NCBI RefSeq assembly: GCF_019801015.1
Contig: NZ_JAHVJZ010000003.1
Coordinates: 310,001 to 374,000 of the forward strand
Source: Marinobacter nauticus
Lineage (GTDB): Bacteria > Pseudomonadota > Gammaproteobacteria > Enterobacterales > Shewanellaceae
Reading direction: 5' to 3'
DNA length: 64,000 nt
A program made the translations under genes and the position numbers. The notes beneath the pieces were generated by a model. That model had not been told where the DNA came from. It made no database searches and worked only from the letters and a program-made list of their open reading frames with translations. Shown piece after piece: positions 28,201 through 38,824 of this stretch (the stretch's first letter is position 1; each line of letters starts with the position of its first letter).

Positions 28201-28941
28201 TCAACCGAGGATCTGCCGCACCATCACCGCAATGGCGGAACGACTTTCCCCATCCCGCAGACTCAGGCAACGCAGACTGTCACCGGCAAACCGGCGATCC
28301 ACTTCCAGCATCACATGGGTGACACCGGGCTGGGCCACGAAGGAGACTTCCACTTCATTAAAGCGCACCCCGCCGAACCCGGTAGGCCGGAACTCCAGCT
28401 CCTGGTAGCAACCCAGAGTTGAAGCGAAGTTGGGACCGCGCAGGTTGCCGCGCTCCACATCCGCCCCCTTCAGGGTAAAGCCGCAGGCGGCCACCGCTTC
28501 CAACACCGCCGCCATGGTGTCGGTAGGTGCAATCTGCAGGCTGTCCCGATCACGGCCATCCAGGCCCTGAGCGATATCCAACCCGGTTTCCAGCCAAACC
28601 CGGGTCTGATGACGGCGCAGGTCCAATACGGTGATCGGCGTCTCCAGCGGCAACATCAGTTCAAAGCGCTCGCTTTGCCGCTCGCCGGCACCAATCTCAA
28701 AACGGTCATCCAGATGCCAGTGGTGCAGGCGAACGGCCTGACGGCTTTCACCGTCGGCGTGTTCCACTTCCGCTTCGGTCATCAGGCTCAGGTCCAGTCC
28801 ATTGATGGTCTGCGCCACATCGCCGCCCTGGATCTGAATCTCGATCGCTAACGGGCTGCCCGGTTGCAGGTGCTCGCTGAGGATCAGGGTGTCCACTTTG
28901 GCGGCACCGATGCCCACCGACGCCAGTAACTTCTTAAACAT
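28201..28941 (-). CDS. Spo0M-like arrestin-fold protein
   Basis: A 246-residue soluble protein of the Spo0M (sporulation-control) family, which has an arrestin-like beta-sandwich fold. The opening MFKKLLASVGIGAAKVDT, the G-x-I-x-G-x-I pattern near GSPLAIEIQIQGGD and the length fit. The name comes from Bacillus. In Gram-negatives the protein is common, but its role is unclear, so no function is assigned beyond the family. The ATG at 28941 has an AAGGA site 8 bases upstream. It stands alone, between the protease terminator and radA. Confidence 0.75.
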   Translation of the reverse strand: MFKKLLASVGIGAAKVDTLILSEHLQPGSPLAIEIQIQGGDVAQTINGLDLSLMTEAEVEHADGESRQAVRLHHWHLDDRFEIGAGERQSERFELMLPLETPITVLDLRRHQTRVWLETGLDIAQGLDGRDRDSLQIAPTDTMAAVLEAVAACGFTLKGADVERGNLRGPNFASTLGCYQELEFRPTGFGGVRFNEVEVSFVAQPGVTHVMLEVDRRFAGDSLRCLSLRDGESRSAIAVMVRQILG

Positions 28942-29019
28942 CTTCCATTTCCTTGCTGAAAAACCGGCCCCATCATGTCGCCATGATGGGGCCTTGGCAA
29001 CGCGTTGTTGAGGCGCGCT

Positions 29020-30384
29020 TCAGATCGCTTCCAACGCCTCAGTCAGCTTGCTTACCGCAATCACTTCCATTCCCTCTATGGGCTGACGAGGCGCATTGCC
29101 CTTGGGCACAATGGCGCGACGGAAACCGTGCTTGGCCGCCTCAGAGAGGCGCTCCTGGCCATTGGTCACCGGGCGGATCTCGCCGGACAGGCCCACTTCG
29201 CCAAACACCACCAAATCACGGCTCAGGGTGTGATCCCGGAAACTGGACACCATGGCCACCAGCAACGACAGATCGGCGCCAGTTTCAGCCACCTTAACGC
29301 CGCCCACCACGTTGGCGAACACATCCTGATCCGACATCATCATGCCGCCATGGCGGTGCAACACCGCCAGCAGCATCGCCAGTCGGTTCTGCTCCAGGCC
29401 CACCGCCACCCGACGGGGGTTGGCCAGTTGGCTGTGATCCACCAATGCCTGCAGCTCCACCAACAGCGGCCGGGTGCCTTCCCACACCACCATCACCACC
29501 GAGCCGGGCGCCTGCTCTTCACCACGGGAGAGGAAGATCGCGGAGGGGTTGGCCACCTCTTTCAGGCCCGTCCCCGTCATGGCAAATACCCCCAGCTCAT
29601 TGACCGCACCAAACCGGTTTTTGTGGCTGCGCAGGGTGCGATAGCGGCTGTCGCCATTACCATCCAGCAGCACCGAACAATCGATGCAGTGCTCCAACAC
29701 CTTCGGCCCGGCCAGGGTGCCGTCCTTGGTGACGTGGCCCACCATAAAGATCGCCACGTTGTTCTGCTTGGCAAAGCGGGTCAGGTACGCGGCGCTTTCC
29801 CGCACTTGCGCCACCGAGCCCGGTGCCGATTGCACGTCGGCCATGTGCATCACCTGAATGGAGTCGATCACCATGATGGCGGGCTTCTCCTTTTCGGCGA
29901 TCAGGCAGATCTGCTCGACCGAGGTTTCCGACAGCATCTTCAGTTTGTCAGTGGGCAGCGAGAGGCGGTTGGCACGCATGGCGACCTGCTGCAGCGATTC
30001 TTCACCGGTGACATACAGCGCGCCCATGCGCTGGGACAACTGACACATCACCTGAAGCAGCAACGTCGACTTACCGGCACCGGGGCTGCCGCCGATCAGA
30101 ATCGCCGCGCCGGGCACAATGCCGCCGCCGAGCACCCGATCCAGCTCAGAGTAGCCGCTGGTAAAACGGGGGACTTCGGACAAATCGATCTCAGACAGGG
30201 TCTGCACCTGGCTGGAGCCGGCACCGGCGTAGCCACTGAAGCGCTCGGTGCGGGCCGCTTTGGCACTGCCCAGTCGCACTTCGGTCAGGGTGTTCCAGGC
30301 GCCGCAGGCGTTGCATTGTCCCTGCCAGCGGGGATGGTCAGAGCCACAGTCATTACAGACGTAGGCGGATTTTGCTTTTGCCAT
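29020..30384 (-). CDS. radA: DNA repair/recombination ATPase RadA
   Basis: A 454-residue RecA-like branch-migration helicase. The N-terminal zinc finger (C-x2-C ... C-x2-C in VCNDCG and CNACG), Walker A GGSPGAGKST, the RadA-specific KNRFG motif and the C-terminal Lon-like domain (about 290-445) are all present. The ATG at 30384 gives MAKAKSAYVCNDCG, matching E. coli. Upstream in-frame ATGs add residues with no counterpart, and no strong ribosome site distinguishes them. It is divergent from the PilZ gene (95-base gap). serB lies just beyond it, as in Vibrio. Confidence 0.95.
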   Translation of the reverse strand: MAKAKSAYVCNDCGSDHPRWQGQCNACGAWNTLTEVRLGSAKAARTERFSGYAGAGSSQVQTLSEIDLSEVPRFTSGYSELDRVLGGGIVPGAAILIGGSPGAGKSTLLLQVMCQLSQRMGALYVTGEESLQQVAMRANRLSLPTDKLKMLSETSVEQICLIAEKEKPAIMVIDSIQVMHMADVQSAPGSVAQVRESAAYLTRFAKQNNVAIFMVGHVTKDGTLAGPKVLEHCIDCSVLLDGNGDSRYRTLRSHKNRFGAVNELGVFAMTGTGLKEVANPSAIFLSRGEEQAPGSVVMVVWEGTRPLLVELQALVDHSQLANPRRVAVGLEQNRLAMLLAVLHRHGGMMMSDQDVFANVVGGVKVAETGADLSLLVAMVSSFRDHTLSRDLVVFGEVGLSGEIRPVTNGQERLSEAAKHGFRRAIVPKGNAPRQPIEGMEVIAVSKLTEALEAI

Positions 30385-30479
30385 TGGAAATTCAATATTC
30401 TGGACGTTGGTGGCCATTATCACCGATGGCCGTTCGGGGTTACAATGCGTCACGGACTATGGGACACGACCGAACATCA

Positions 30480-32822
30480 ATGGACAAGCATCACGCCCTG
30501 ATTGAGCAGCTCAAGCCGCTGCTGCAGGAAGCGGATTTTGATCAGATCTATCAACAGCTCAGCCAGGATTTACCCAGTTCTGAGCGCTTCCTGGTCAAAA
30601 TGGAACTGCATCGCCTCAACCAGCCCAGCCGCCAGGTTATCGACCTCCGGGAACGCGTCGGTGCCTGCGAAGAACGGGAGTTGGGTGGCATCACTCACTT
30701 TCTCAATGAAAGCAGCGCCCGACGTCTTGAGGAGCTGATGCGGCTTTATGGCCAACGCCTGACCGTCGGTGCGGTGGAAACGCTGCTGAGCGAAATCAAG
30801 CCTCCACGCTCAGCCCCCGCCACCCCCGGCAGCCCGGCCGTTGCCGCCTCGGATGGACTGACCCAGCCCCAGTTGCTTGGCCACTACATCACCCGCACCG
30901 AAACCCGGCGCACCTTCAGCACGACGATCACGGCCCAGCAGGGTCAGGGCCTGCCAACCGAGGGGCTGACTCTGGATGTCTCCGTTGGCGGATGTCAGAT
31001 CCGCTTGCCCGGCGATTTCCGCCTGAATCAGGATGCCCCACTGACCGTGGTGTTCACCGCGCTGGGTCAGGAGTTTCTGGCGCCGGGACTGAGTGCCGGA
31101 CTGCCCTATCAGGTGCTTAAGGTCCAGCGCCGCAAAGGCTACCAGTATGTGCGTCTGAAACGGCTGGGAGAGGACCCCGACGCCGAGCAGGAACTGAGCC
31201 GGGTTATCCAGGCCTGCAGCCTGCGCACCACCCCTGAAATCAACCACCTGATCGCCACCACCCGCAGCCACGGATACGAGCGCCACTTCCTCCCCAAGCT
31301 CACCGCAATACCGCTGTTTTTCAAAATGGTCGATCAGCAACTGGTGCCCATATTCTCGCTGGCGACCGAGCACAATCAGGACGCGTTGGGCTATTGGCAG
31401 GATGAACGGGGCATTGGCCAGCTGAGCGCCTCTTTGGGTACTTTGCGGCTCTCTCGTGTGCTTCAGGAGCCGGAGGTCGCCGACCACCGTCTGCTGTTCA
31501 GCTTTCAGCACACTCAGCAGGACCAGGTGCTGTTCTTCAGTGCCACCTTGTACGAGCTAAAGCAGGCCAATCTGGTGGATGACTTCCTGGCCCTGGCCAG
31601 CCGCCGCAGCAGTTTCCGAATTCATCAGATGGCGGTACACACCCTGTCGGGTGACGATCGGGATCTGGCCCTGCGCTGCCCGCTGAGCGGGCGGCCCGCG
31701 GATCCCCTGGTGCAACAACAACTGAACGAACTGTGCCTGACCCTGATGCTGGAGGAGGTCACCTCACCGACGGCGATTGCCCAGTATCAGCAGCGCCCGG
31801 CACCGCAGGACGCCAACGCCCTGCGGCGCTTTGGCATGGCCCGGTTGGCGCGTGACCCGATCCGGGTGCTGCCGCTTAACCGCAAAGAGTTGCGCCGCGA
31901 GGCCCGCTTTGGCCTGCGCACCCAGGCCTTGGTGTCAGTGGGACGGAAAACCTTGCCGGCACTGACGCTGGATGTCTCTCCCCGGGGCATCAAGCTTCAG
32001 TTGGCTCAACCGCTTGCCCAGGCGCTGGAGCGCGATGCCCGGCTGGAACTGGAGTTGCCCAAGCTGCAGTCACTGGCGGGCAAACTGAAGCTCAAAGGGA
32101 TGCCTTATCGCCTGGTTCGGGCTCAGAAAGATGGCCGGACACTGCACATCAAAGCGGAAGGCACATCCGGCCACACCGGCGTGGTGTTCCTGTCTCACCT
32201 ACTCAGCCAGAACCGGGCCAAGCTGTCCGAAGTGGGCAGTGCCCGCCAACACCGACAGGTCACCGACGCCCTGAAAAGCCTGATGTTCAAACGGCTGCAC
32301 AGCCTGCCGGTGTTCGCCCACAAGCGTCAGGGACGGCAAAGCTGGGACCTGGTGGGTCAGGCCACCGGCGGCAACCCATTGATGAACACACTGTCGCTTC
32401 AGTGGCCCACCACCCTGGAGTGGCTTTGGGAGCGCGGGGGCTTTAATGCCCTGCTGCCGGAGTTGAAGCGCCCGGACTGGGATCAGGACACCGTTCTGGA
32501 GTGCCTGGTGAGGCTGCCGGGAGAGGATCAGAAGGGTGAGGTAATCAGGCTGACGGCCGATCAGGATGTCGATGACCTGAAATATCAGCTTCAGAGAATC
32601 ATGGAACAGGGACGGTTTATGGCAATCAGAGCCCGACTGTTCCCGGCCAACCGGCCCGATCTGGACTACCTGCAACAGGACCTGGCCGCCATCAGCACCC
32701 ATGCCCTGCATCGGGCCCGGGAGCTGGAAGACATGCTCTGGCAGGTGCAGGCTTGCGGTCAGCTTATCGACATCACCGACGAGATACGCTGTCGCTACCA
32801 GCTCGCCTCAGGGGCGGAGTAA
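30480..32822 (+). CDS. Double PilZ-domain protein
   Basis: A 780-residue soluble protein with two PilZ signatures. The first is R139-x3-R143 plus D166-x-S168-x2-G171; the second is R472-x3-R476 plus D498-x-S500-x2-G503. Both have the RxxxR and D/NxSxxG residues that bind cyclic di-GMP, so two binding sites are plausible. The parts between and after are of no family I recognise. A large PilZ protein between radA and serB also occurs in Vibrio cholerae (PlzC), from my knowledge of that locus. The ATG at 30480 was chosen because an ORF extension upstream would overlap the divergent radA start. The last 15 bases overlap convergent serB. Confidence 0.85.
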   Translation: MDKHHALIEQLKPLLQEADFDQIYQQLSQDLPSSERFLVKMELHRLNQPSRQVIDLRERVGACEERELGGITHFLNESSARRLEELMRLYGQRLTVGAVETLLSEIKPPRSAPATPGSPAVAASDGLTQPQLLGHYITRTETRRTFSTTITAQQGQGLPTEGLTLDVSVGGCQIRLPGDFRLNQDAPLTVVFTALGQEFLAPGLSAGLPYQVLKVQRRKGYQYVRLKRLGEDPDAEQELSRVIQACSLRTTPEINHLIATTRSHGYERHFLPKLTAIPLFFKMVDQQLVPIFSLATEHNQDALGYWQDERGIGQLSASLGTLRLSRVLQEPEVADHRLLFSFQHTQQDQVLFFSATLYELKQANLVDDFLALASRRSSFRIHQMAVHTLSGDDRDLALRCPLSGRPADPLVQQQLNELCLTLMLEEVTSPTAIAQYQQRPAPQDANALRRFGMARLARDPIRVLPLNRKELRREARFGLRTQALVSVGRKTLPALTLDVSPRGIKLQLAQPLAQALERDARLELELPKLQSLAGKLKLKGMPYRLVRAQKDGRTLHIKAEGTSGHTGVVFLSHLLSQNRAKLSEVGSARQHRQVTDALKSLMFKRLHSLPVFAHKRQGRQSWDLVGQATGGNPLMNTLSLQWPTTLEWLWERGGFNALLPELKRPDWDQDTVLECLVRLPGEDQKGEVIRLTADQDVDDLKYQLQRIMEQGRFMAIRARLFPANRPDLDYLQQDLAAISTHALHRARELEDMLWQVQACGQLIDITDEIRCRYQLASGAE

Positions 32823-33722
32823 ACCCAACACCGCTTCCAGGCCCAGTCGCTGGACCACCGCGTCCGCCTGGGCCGCCACCGCTGGCTTGGCGTGCACGCC
32901 GACGCCCAGTGCCGCCTGGCCAAGCATCGGCAGATCATTGGCGCCGTCGCCCATGGCCACCCACTGGCCCGGCGGGATCCCCCAGAGAGCGCCCAGTTCA
33001 CCAAGAATGGCCGCTTTGCGCGCCGCATCCACAATGGCACCATCGACTGCACCACTGAAGTGCCCACCCTCGGTCGCCAGTGCATTGGCCTCAAAGCGGT
33101 CAATGCCTGCGGCCTGAGTCACCGCCTCAGCAACAGCATTGAAGCCGCCGGACGCCAGGCCCAGCTTCCAGCCATGGCGTTTCAAATGTTGGCAGAGGGT
33201 CACCAGCCCCGGCATCAGCGGCGGCTCTGCCGCAATCTCTTCTAGCACCGTCGCCGGGATCCCCTTCAACATGGCAACGCGTCGACGCAGCGATTCCGCA
33301 AAGTCCAGTCCGCCTGCCATCGCTTCTGCCGTCACCGCCGCCACCGCATCGTAAACGCCACCCTGACGGGCGATTTCATCGATGCATTCGATCGTGATGG
33401 CGGTCGAGTCCATGTCCATCAGCAGCAAGCCAGGCTGAGACAGGCTGGGCAGATTGGCGGGCAGCCATTGCAGCTCACACTCGCCCTCAAGAATCGGCAG
33501 GCCCTGTCGCGCTTCTCCTTGCCACCCTACCCGCTCCAGCCCTCCGGGCAGCGTTTCCGCCACCACCGCCGCCATCGGGCCACAGTGGCTCAGCACCTGG
33601 TCTGCGTGCGCCCGGGTCAGGTTGCGACCGATCAGCATCAGGGTCGGCTGGGCTGGTTGCCAGGGCAGAAGGTCCGAAGCCAATTGGGGTAATAATGGAG
33701 TGTCAGGGGCGAAGCCAGGCAT
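32808..33722 (-). CDS. serB: Phosphoserine phosphatase
   Basis: Performs the last step of serine synthesis, converting phosphoserine to serine in the cytoplasm. The 304-residue HAD-family enzyme has the nucleophile motif D103-M-D105-S-T-A, SGGF for motif II, the conserved Lys/GDGAND region of motif III-IV and an N-terminal regulatory region of about 95 residues weakly resembling ACT. It is convergent with the PilZ gene (15-base overlap) and divergent from ytjB (82-base gap), as in enterics. Confidence 0.95.
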   Translation of the reverse strand: MPGFAPDTPLLPQLASDLLPWQPAQPTLMLIGRNLTRAHADQVLSHCGPMAAVVAETLPGGLERVGWQGEARQGLPILEGECELQWLPANLPSLSQPGLLLMDMDSTAITIECIDEIARQGGVYDAVAAVTAEAMAGGLDFAESLRRRVAMLKGIPATVLEEIAAEPPLMPGLVTLCQHLKRHGWKLGLASGGFNAVAEAVTQAAGIDRFEANALATEGGHFSGAVDGAIVDAARKAAILGELGALWGIPPGQWVAMGDGANDLPMLGQAALGVGVHAKPAVAAQADAVVQRLGLEAVLGLLRP

Positions 33723-33804
33723 GATAAATCCTTGTATCTCTTCTGTTCTTGCTCGCTACCCATTATAAAGAGAGTTATTCAGATGGAAACGGATCGGGTC
33801 ATTA

Positions 33805-34476
33805 ATGCTCTGGCGCAATCGAATGCGGGTTTGGCGATTTTTCCAGGTGGGGCTGGCCCTGATCCTGGTCGTGGCGATCCTCCAATTGTGGCTGAGCAGT
33901 GAGCGGCAGACCCACAACCTGCTCGCACGGCAAACCGACCAACTGGCAGACAGCCTGGTGCGTCAGGGCGCTCACGCTGCTGCTACGGCTCTCAAGTTGG
34001 ATGACCCGGAGCAATTAAACTGGCTGGTCAATTCACTGGTGGCCGATCCCCGGGTGATCTCCGCCACCGTATTCAGCCACGAAGGGCAGCGCCTTGCTTT
34101 CAGCCAGTCCCTGTTTCCGGAGAATCAACTGCCGGACGATGAGACGCTGCATCACGCTCTGGGCCGCTTCGCTCCACTGACCGCCTCCGTAACCCAGGGC
34201 GAAGAGGTGCTCGGATACCTTCGTATCCGCATCAACCGCTCCCTGTTTTTCCGGGATAATAAGCTGCTGCATCAACAGCAACACGATGAACAGCAACTGA
34301 TGCTGCTGCTCGCCGGCCTGGTGGGGGCCCTGCTGGCCCGGGCCTTCTCCTTTAAGCGCGCCAGTTATGCCTACCAACAGGCCCAGCGTCGCAACCGGGT
34401 TCGTGCCCGCCGACGGGCTCAGAAAGCCCGTGAGGCATCCGACGAGGCCAAACAGCCGACAACCACACCCGACTGA
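33805..34476 (+). CDS. ytjB: AhpA/YtjB family membrane protein
   Basis: A 223-residue inner-membrane protein with helices at about 11-29 and 155-172 enclosing a periplasmic domain of about 125 residues. The cytoplasmic tail is strongly basic (RRNRVRARRRAQKAR). This is the layout of the Smp/YtjB/AhpA family, found divergent from serB in enterics and Vibrio. Its biochemical role is not established. The start at 33805 lacks a clear ribosome site, so the N-terminus is slightly uncertain. Downstream bases 34477-34636 hold nothing I can support except the shared terminator. Confidence 0.8.
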   Translation: MLWRNRMRVWRFFQVGLALILVVAILQLWLSSERQTHNLLARQTDQLADSLVRQGAHAAATALKLDDPEQLNWLVNSLVADPRVISATVFSHEGQRLAFSQSLFPENQLPDDETLHHALGRFAPLTASVTQGEEVLGYLRIRINRSLFFRDNKLLHQQQHDEQQLMLLLAGLVGALLARAFSFKRASYAYQQAQRRNRVRARRRAQKAREASDEAKQPTTTPD

Positions 34477-34636
34477 TTTTAAGGGCTTTACCCCACAGTC
34501 GGCATCGAACCCACAGTTTGCCGGCATGGAGTTGATGCACTGGCGGCGCCTTTTTTCACCCTACTCGGGGGCCTCTACCAAACCGCAGCTTATCGCGCTG
34601 TTTTCGGGACCTCTGATCTGATACGCCGCTTAAACC

Positions 34637-34667
34637 AAAAAAAGGGGACGCCCTGCGTCCCCTTTTC
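34637..34667. terminator. Bidirectional terminator, deo operon / ytjB
   Basis: A 10-bp stem (34641-34650 with 34656-34665) with A-run on the left and T-run on the right. It ends the minus-strand deo operon just past deoD and could also stop ytjB transcripts. Confidence 0.85.
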
Positions 34668-34683
34668 TTTATGTCTGCTGAGA

Positions 34684-35388
34684 TTACAGCAGAGAATCCA
34701 GCGTCATGGTGATCATGTCGTTGAAGGTGTTCTGACGCTCTTCCGCGGTGGTGGCTTCACCGGTGCGGATGTGGTCAGACACGGTCACAACGCACAGCGC
34801 CTTGGCACCGTACTCGTGAGCAACGCCGTACAGGCCGGCCGCTTCCATCTCAACGCCCATTACGCCCATCTTCTCCATCACGTCGAACATCTCCGGGTCC
34901 GGAGTGTAGAACAGGTCAGCGGAGAACACGTTACCGATGCGAACCGGGATCTGCGCCTTTTCAGCGGCATCCACAACGTTACGCAGCAGGCCGTAGTCAG
35001 CGATGGCAGCGAAGTCGTTGTCTTTGAAGCGGGTGCGATTCACTTTGGAATCGGTGCACGCGCCCATGGCAACGATCACGTCACGCACCTTCACGTCGGT
35101 GGAGATGGCGCCACAGCTGCCAACGCGGATCAGGTTCTTCACACCGTACTCAGTGATCAGTTCCTTGGCGTAGATGGAGCAGGACGGGATGCCCATGCCG
35201 GAGCCCATCACAGACACCTTCTTGCCTTTGTAGGTGCCGGTGAAGCCGAGCATGTTGCGTACGTCAGTCACCTGTTCCACGTTCTCCAGGAAGGTTTCTG
35301 CGATGTACTTGGCACGTAGAGGATCGCCCGGGAACAGGACGGTTTCAGCGAATGCACCTTCGGGTGCGTTAATGTGCGGCGTTGCCAT
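34684..35388 (-). CDS. deoD: Purine-nucleoside phosphorylase
   Basis: Splits purine (deoxy)nucleosides with phosphate to base and (deoxy)ribose-1-phosphate. The 234-residue protein matches the hexameric DeoD type: MATPHINA with His5, [27 protein letters not shown], the nucleoside-binding [10 protein letters not shown] and catalytic SDHIRTGE. Last gene of the deoCABD operon, 23 bases after deoB and followed directly by the operon terminator. Confidence 0.97.
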   Translation of the reverse strand: MATPHINAPEGAFAETVLFPGDPLRAKYIAETFLENVEQVTDVRNMLGFTGTYKGKKVSVMGSGMGIPSCSIYAKELITEYGVKNLIRVGSCGAISTDVKVRDVIVAMGACTDSKVNRTRFKDNDFAAIADYGLLRNVVDAAEKAQIPVRIGNVFSADLFYTPDPEMFDVMEKMGVMGVEMEAAGLYGVAHEYGAKALCVVTVSDHIRTGEATTAEERQNTFNDMITMTLDSLL

Positions 35389-35411
35389 GAAATGACCCCA
35401 TTATTCCGTTG

Positions 35412-36626
35412 TTATAGAAAGGATTTGCCATAATCCATGGGTTCCAGCCCAAAGTGGCTGGCCAGGGACTGGCCGATGTCGGCAAAAGTTTCTCGCTTGC
35501 CGAGGGAGCCCGATTCGATGCCGGGCCCGAAAACGATCACCGGCACATGCTCACGAGTGTGATCGGTGCCGGTCCAGGTGGGGTCACAGCCGTGGTCGGC
35601 CGTGATAACCACCACATCACCCGGTTGCAGTCGGGACATCAGTTCCGGCAGACGGGTGTCAAAGTACTCCAGTGCCGCAGCGTAACCGGTAATGTCACGA
35701 CGGTGGCCATAGGAGGAGTCGAAGTCGACGAAGTTGGTGAAAATCAGGCTGCGATCGTCCGCTTCATCCACGGCCGCCAGGGTCTCATCCCACAGCGCTT
35801 CCAGGCCGGTGCCTTTGCGCTTCTGGGTGATGCCACAGTGGGCGTAGATGTCCGCGATTTTGCCGACCGAGACCACTTCGCCACCCGCCGCTTTGAGCTT
35901 ATCCAGCACCGTCGGTGCCGGCGGCTCGACCGCGTAATCTTTGCGGTTACCGGTACGGGCAAACTCCATCGCGCCATTGCCCACGAACGGACGAGCAATC
36001 ACCCGACCGATGTTGTAGGGCTCCAGCTCTTCGCGGGCGATCTGGCACAGTTCGTACAGACGCTCCAGGCCGAACGTCTCCTCATGACAGGCGATCTGGA
36101 ACACACTGTCAGCGGAGGTGTAGAAGATCGGCGCACCGGTGCGCATGTGCTCTTCGCCCAGGCGCTCCAGAATGGTGGTACCGGAGGCATGGCAGTTACC
36201 CAGGAAGCTGTCCAGACCGGCGCGGGCCAGGATCTTGTCGGTCAGTTCCTTCGGAAAGCTGTTCTGTTTGTCCTCGAAGTAACCCCAGTCAAACAGCACC
36301 GGCACCCCGGCCATTTCCCAGTGACCACTGGGCGTGTCTTTGCCGGAGGAAAGCTCTTCGGCAAAGCCGAAAGCCCCGGTCACTTCGGCTTCCAGGTTGA
36401 AACCGGCCGGCACCTTACCGGTGCTTTCAAACGCCAGCCGAGCCAGACCCAGTTGAGTCAGATGCGGCAGGTGCAGCGGGCCGGAGCGGCCGACTTCGGC
36501 GCCACCTTCGGCGCACACCTGGGCGATATGGCCGAAAGTATCGGCCCCTTCATCACCAAATTTCGGGGCATCGGCGCTGGCGCCCACACCGAACGAATCC
36601 ATCATAAGCACAATGGCTCGAGTCAT
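35412..36626 (-). CDS. deoB: Phosphopentomutase
   Basis: Interconverts (deoxy)ribose-1-phosphate and -5-phosphate. The 404-residue alkaline-phosphatase-superfamily enzyme has the metal ligands expected: D in MDSFGVGA, the phosphorylated Thr in [11 protein letters not shown], and the [18 protein letters not shown] block. Third gene of deoCABD, 11 bases after deoA. A long open frame on the opposite strand at 35454-36941 is a codon-bias shadow. Confidence 0.97.
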   Translation of the reverse strand: MTRAIVLMMDSFGVGASADAPKFGDEGADTFGHIAQVCAEGGAEVGRSGPLHLPHLTQLGLARLAFESTGKVPAGFNLEAEVTGAFGFAEELSSGKDTPSGHWEMAGVPVLFDWGYFEDKQNSFPKELTDKILARAGLDSFLGNCHASGTTILERLGEEHMRTGAPIFYTSADSVFQIACHEETFGLERLYELCQIAREELEPYNIGRVIARPFVGNGAMEFARTGNRKDYAVEPPAPTVLDKLKAAGGEVVSVGKIADIYAHCGITQKRKGTGLEALWDETLAAVDEADDRSLIFTNFVDFDSSYGHRRDITGYAAALEYFDTRLPELMSRLQPGDVVVITADHGCDPTWTGTDHTREHVPVIVFGPGIESGSLGKRETFADIGQSLASHFGLEPMDYGKSFL

Positions 36627-36637
36627 GTTTCCTCCTG

Positions 36638-37969
36638 TCAGCGGTTCTCGTTACGAACCAGCCGATACACTTCCGGATCTGTCGCAGGCGCCACATCACC
36701 CAGGGTGATGGCGTCGCGAAGGGCTTTCGCCCCGGCCTGCCACTGCGCGTCATCATTGGCGTGCAGCACGGCCAGCGGGGTTTGTTGGTCCACCGTCTGG
36801 CGCAGGACGCAGAGATTGTCAAAACCGACACTGTGGTCGATGGCATCGCTGGCCACCTTGCGGCCCCCGCCCAGATTCACCACCGCCATACCAATGGCGC
36901 GGGTATCCATCGCGGTTACGATGCCCTTATGCTCAGGATAAACCGGACGCACCACCTTTGCCTTGGGCAGGTAGCGATCGGGGTTATCCATAAAATCAGC
37001 AGGCCCACCCAAACCGGCCACCATCTTGCCAAAGCGCTCTGCTGCGGCGCCATTGGTGAGTGTGGTTTCCAGCATCTGCCAGGCGTGTTCCGGGTCTTTC
37101 GCCAACTTGCCCAAGACCAGCAGTTCAGCACCCAGGGACAGGGTGACGCGATGCAGACGGGGATTGCGATGGGCGCCGGTCAGGAAGTTTACCGCTTCGC
37201 GGACTTCCACAGCATTACCGGCGCTCGATGCCAGCACCTGGTTCATGTCAGTGAGCAGTGCCGACGTCGGCACTCCGGCCCCATTGGCCACCTCAACAAT
37301 GCACTGAGCCAACTGCTCAGACGCCTCGTAAGTCGGCATAAAGGCACCACTGCCCACTTTCACATCCATCACCAGAGCGTCCAGACCTGCGGCCAGTTTC
37401 TTGGACAGGATGGAAGCGGTGATCAGAGAGATGGAGTCCACGGTGGCGGTGACATCGCGGGTGGCGTAGAAGCGTTTATCGGCCGGGGCCAGGTCGCCGG
37501 TTTGGCCGATGATGGCCACGCCCGCGGACTTCACCACATCACCAAAACGTTGATTGTCCGGCATGATGTCGTAGCCGGGAATGGATTCGAGCTTATCCAG
37601 AGTACCGCCAGTGTGGCCCAGACCACGCCCGGAAATCATCGGGACGTAGGCGCCGCAGGCGGCAATCATCGGGCCGAGCATCAGCGAGACAACGTCGCCA
37701 ACACCGCCGGTGGAGTGTTTATCGAGGATCGGGCCATCCAGATTAAGATGGTCCCAGCTCAGAACGGTGCCGGAGTCGCGCATGCCGGTGGTCAGCGCCA
37801 CGCGCTCAGACATGCTCATGTCATTGAAGAACACCGCCATCGCGAAGGCCGCAATCTGACCTTCGCTGACGCTGTTGTCCGCAATGCCCTGAACGAAAGA
37901 ACGGATCTCTTCGGCGCTCAGCTCAAGGCCATCGCGCTTTCTTCGAATGATCTCTTGCGGTAGAAACAT
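36638..37969 (-). CDS. deoA: Thymidine phosphorylase
   Basis: Converts thymidine or deoxyuridine plus phosphate to base and deoxyribose-1-phosphate. The 443-residue protein has the phosphate-binding signature KHSTGGVGD and the family segment [21 protein letters not shown] near residues 110-130. Second gene of deoCABD, 50 bases after deoC. An EIIRRKRDG opening near the N-terminus matches E. coli DeoA. Confidence 0.97.
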   Translation of the reverse strand: MFLPQEIIRRKRDGLELSAEEIRSFVQGIADNSVSEGQIAAFAMAVFFNDMSMSERVALTTGMRDSGTVLSWDHLNLDGPILDKHSTGGVGDVVSLMLGPMIAACGAYVPMISGRGLGHTGGTLDKLESIPGYDIMPDNQRFGDVVKSAGVAIIGQTGDLAPADKRFYATRDVTATVDSISLITASILSKKLAAGLDALVMDVKVGSGAFMPTYEASEQLAQCIVEVANGAGVPTSALLTDMNQVLASSAGNAVEVREAVNFLTGAHRNPRLHRVTLSLGAELLVLGKLAKDPEHAWQMLETTLTNGAAAERFGKMVAGLGGPADFMDNPDRYLPKAKVVRPVYPEHKGIVTAMDTRAIGMAVVNLGGGRKVASDAIDHSVGFDNLCVLRQTVDQQTPLAVLHANDDAQWQAGAKALRDAITLGDVAPATDPEVYRLVRNENR

Positions 37970-38019
37970 CCTTAGCTCCCCACAGTCAGAGTGGGGGCCG
38001 CGAGGCGGCCCCGGATTGA

Positions 38020-38793
38020 TCAGTAGGCGTTGCTGTCCGCTGGGCCTTCACCGTGGCCCAGGGTTTGCAACAGGCTGGCCAGCAGGCTGGAGGCACCGAA
38101 GCGGAAAGTGCGCTGGGACACCCAGTCCGGGCCCAGGATGGATTCAGCCAGTGCCAGGTACTCCGCAGCTTGTTCCGCATTACGGACACCGCCGGCAGGC
38201 TTGAAGCCAACGGAGGTGTCTTTGGCGGCGATCACTTCCATCATGATGCGGGCAGACTCCAGGGTGGCATTCACCGGCACTTTACCGGTGGAGGTCTTGA
38301 TGAAGTCAGCGCCCGCGTCGATGCTGATTTCAGAAGCACGACGGATCAGCGCTTCCTCTTTCAGTTCACCGGTTTCGATGATCACTTTCAGCAGTACGTT
38401 GTCGCCGCAGGCTGCTTTACAGGCTTTCACCAGATCAAAACCCACCTGCTCGTTGCCCGCCATAAAGGCGCGATAGGGGAACACCACGTCCACTTCGTCA
38501 GCGCCGTAAGCCACTGCAGCTTTGGTTTCAGCAACCGCGATGTCGATGTCGTCGTTGCCGTGGGGGAAGTTGGTGACGGTGGCGATCTGAACGTCGGCAG
38601 CGCCGATGGCGTTCAGGGTCTTGCGAGCGATGGGAATAAAGCGGGGGTAGATGCAGATGGCGGCGGTGTTGCCGGCCGGGGACTTGGCATCATGACAGAG
38701 CTTGATCACCTTCTCATCGGTGTCGTCGTCGTTCAGTGTGGTCAAGTCCATCAGGGACAGTGCGCGCAGGGCGGCAGCGGTCAAATCGCTCAT
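38020..38793 (-). CDS. deoC: Deoxyribose-phosphate aldolase
   Basis: Cleaves deoxyribose-5-phosphate to glyceraldehyde-3-phosphate and acetaldehyde, the exit from nucleoside breakdown to central metabolism. The 257-residue TIM-barrel protein has the Schiff-base lysine K166 in FIKTSTGK and D101-x2 region [11 protein letters not shown] chose the ATG at 38793, with GGGAG 6 bases upstream, because it gives the E. coli-like [20 protein letters not shown]. The open frame upstream is not coding. First gene of deoCABD; its promoter region shows CRP-like sites. Confidence 0.96.
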   Translation of the reverse strand: MSDLTAAALRALSLMDLTTLNDDDTDEKVIKLCHDAKSPAGNTAAICIYPRFIPIARKTLNAIGAADVQIATVTNFPHGNDDIDIAVAETKAAVAYGADEVDVVFPYRAFMAGNEQVGFDLVKACKAACGDNVLLKVIIETGELKEEALIRRASEISIDAGADFIKTSTGKVPVNATLESARIMMEVIAAKDTSVGFKPAGGVRNAEQAAEYLALAESILGPDWVSQRTFRFGASSLLASLLQTLGHGEGPADSNAY

Positions 38794-38824
38794 GAATAAC
38801 TCCCAGTTCCGGTTGGTTGTACGC

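Noticed and set aside
35454..36941. A 495-codon frame antisense to deoB and deoA
   Set aside because: Reads across two sure genes on the other strand, with no family resemblance. A codon-bias shadow.
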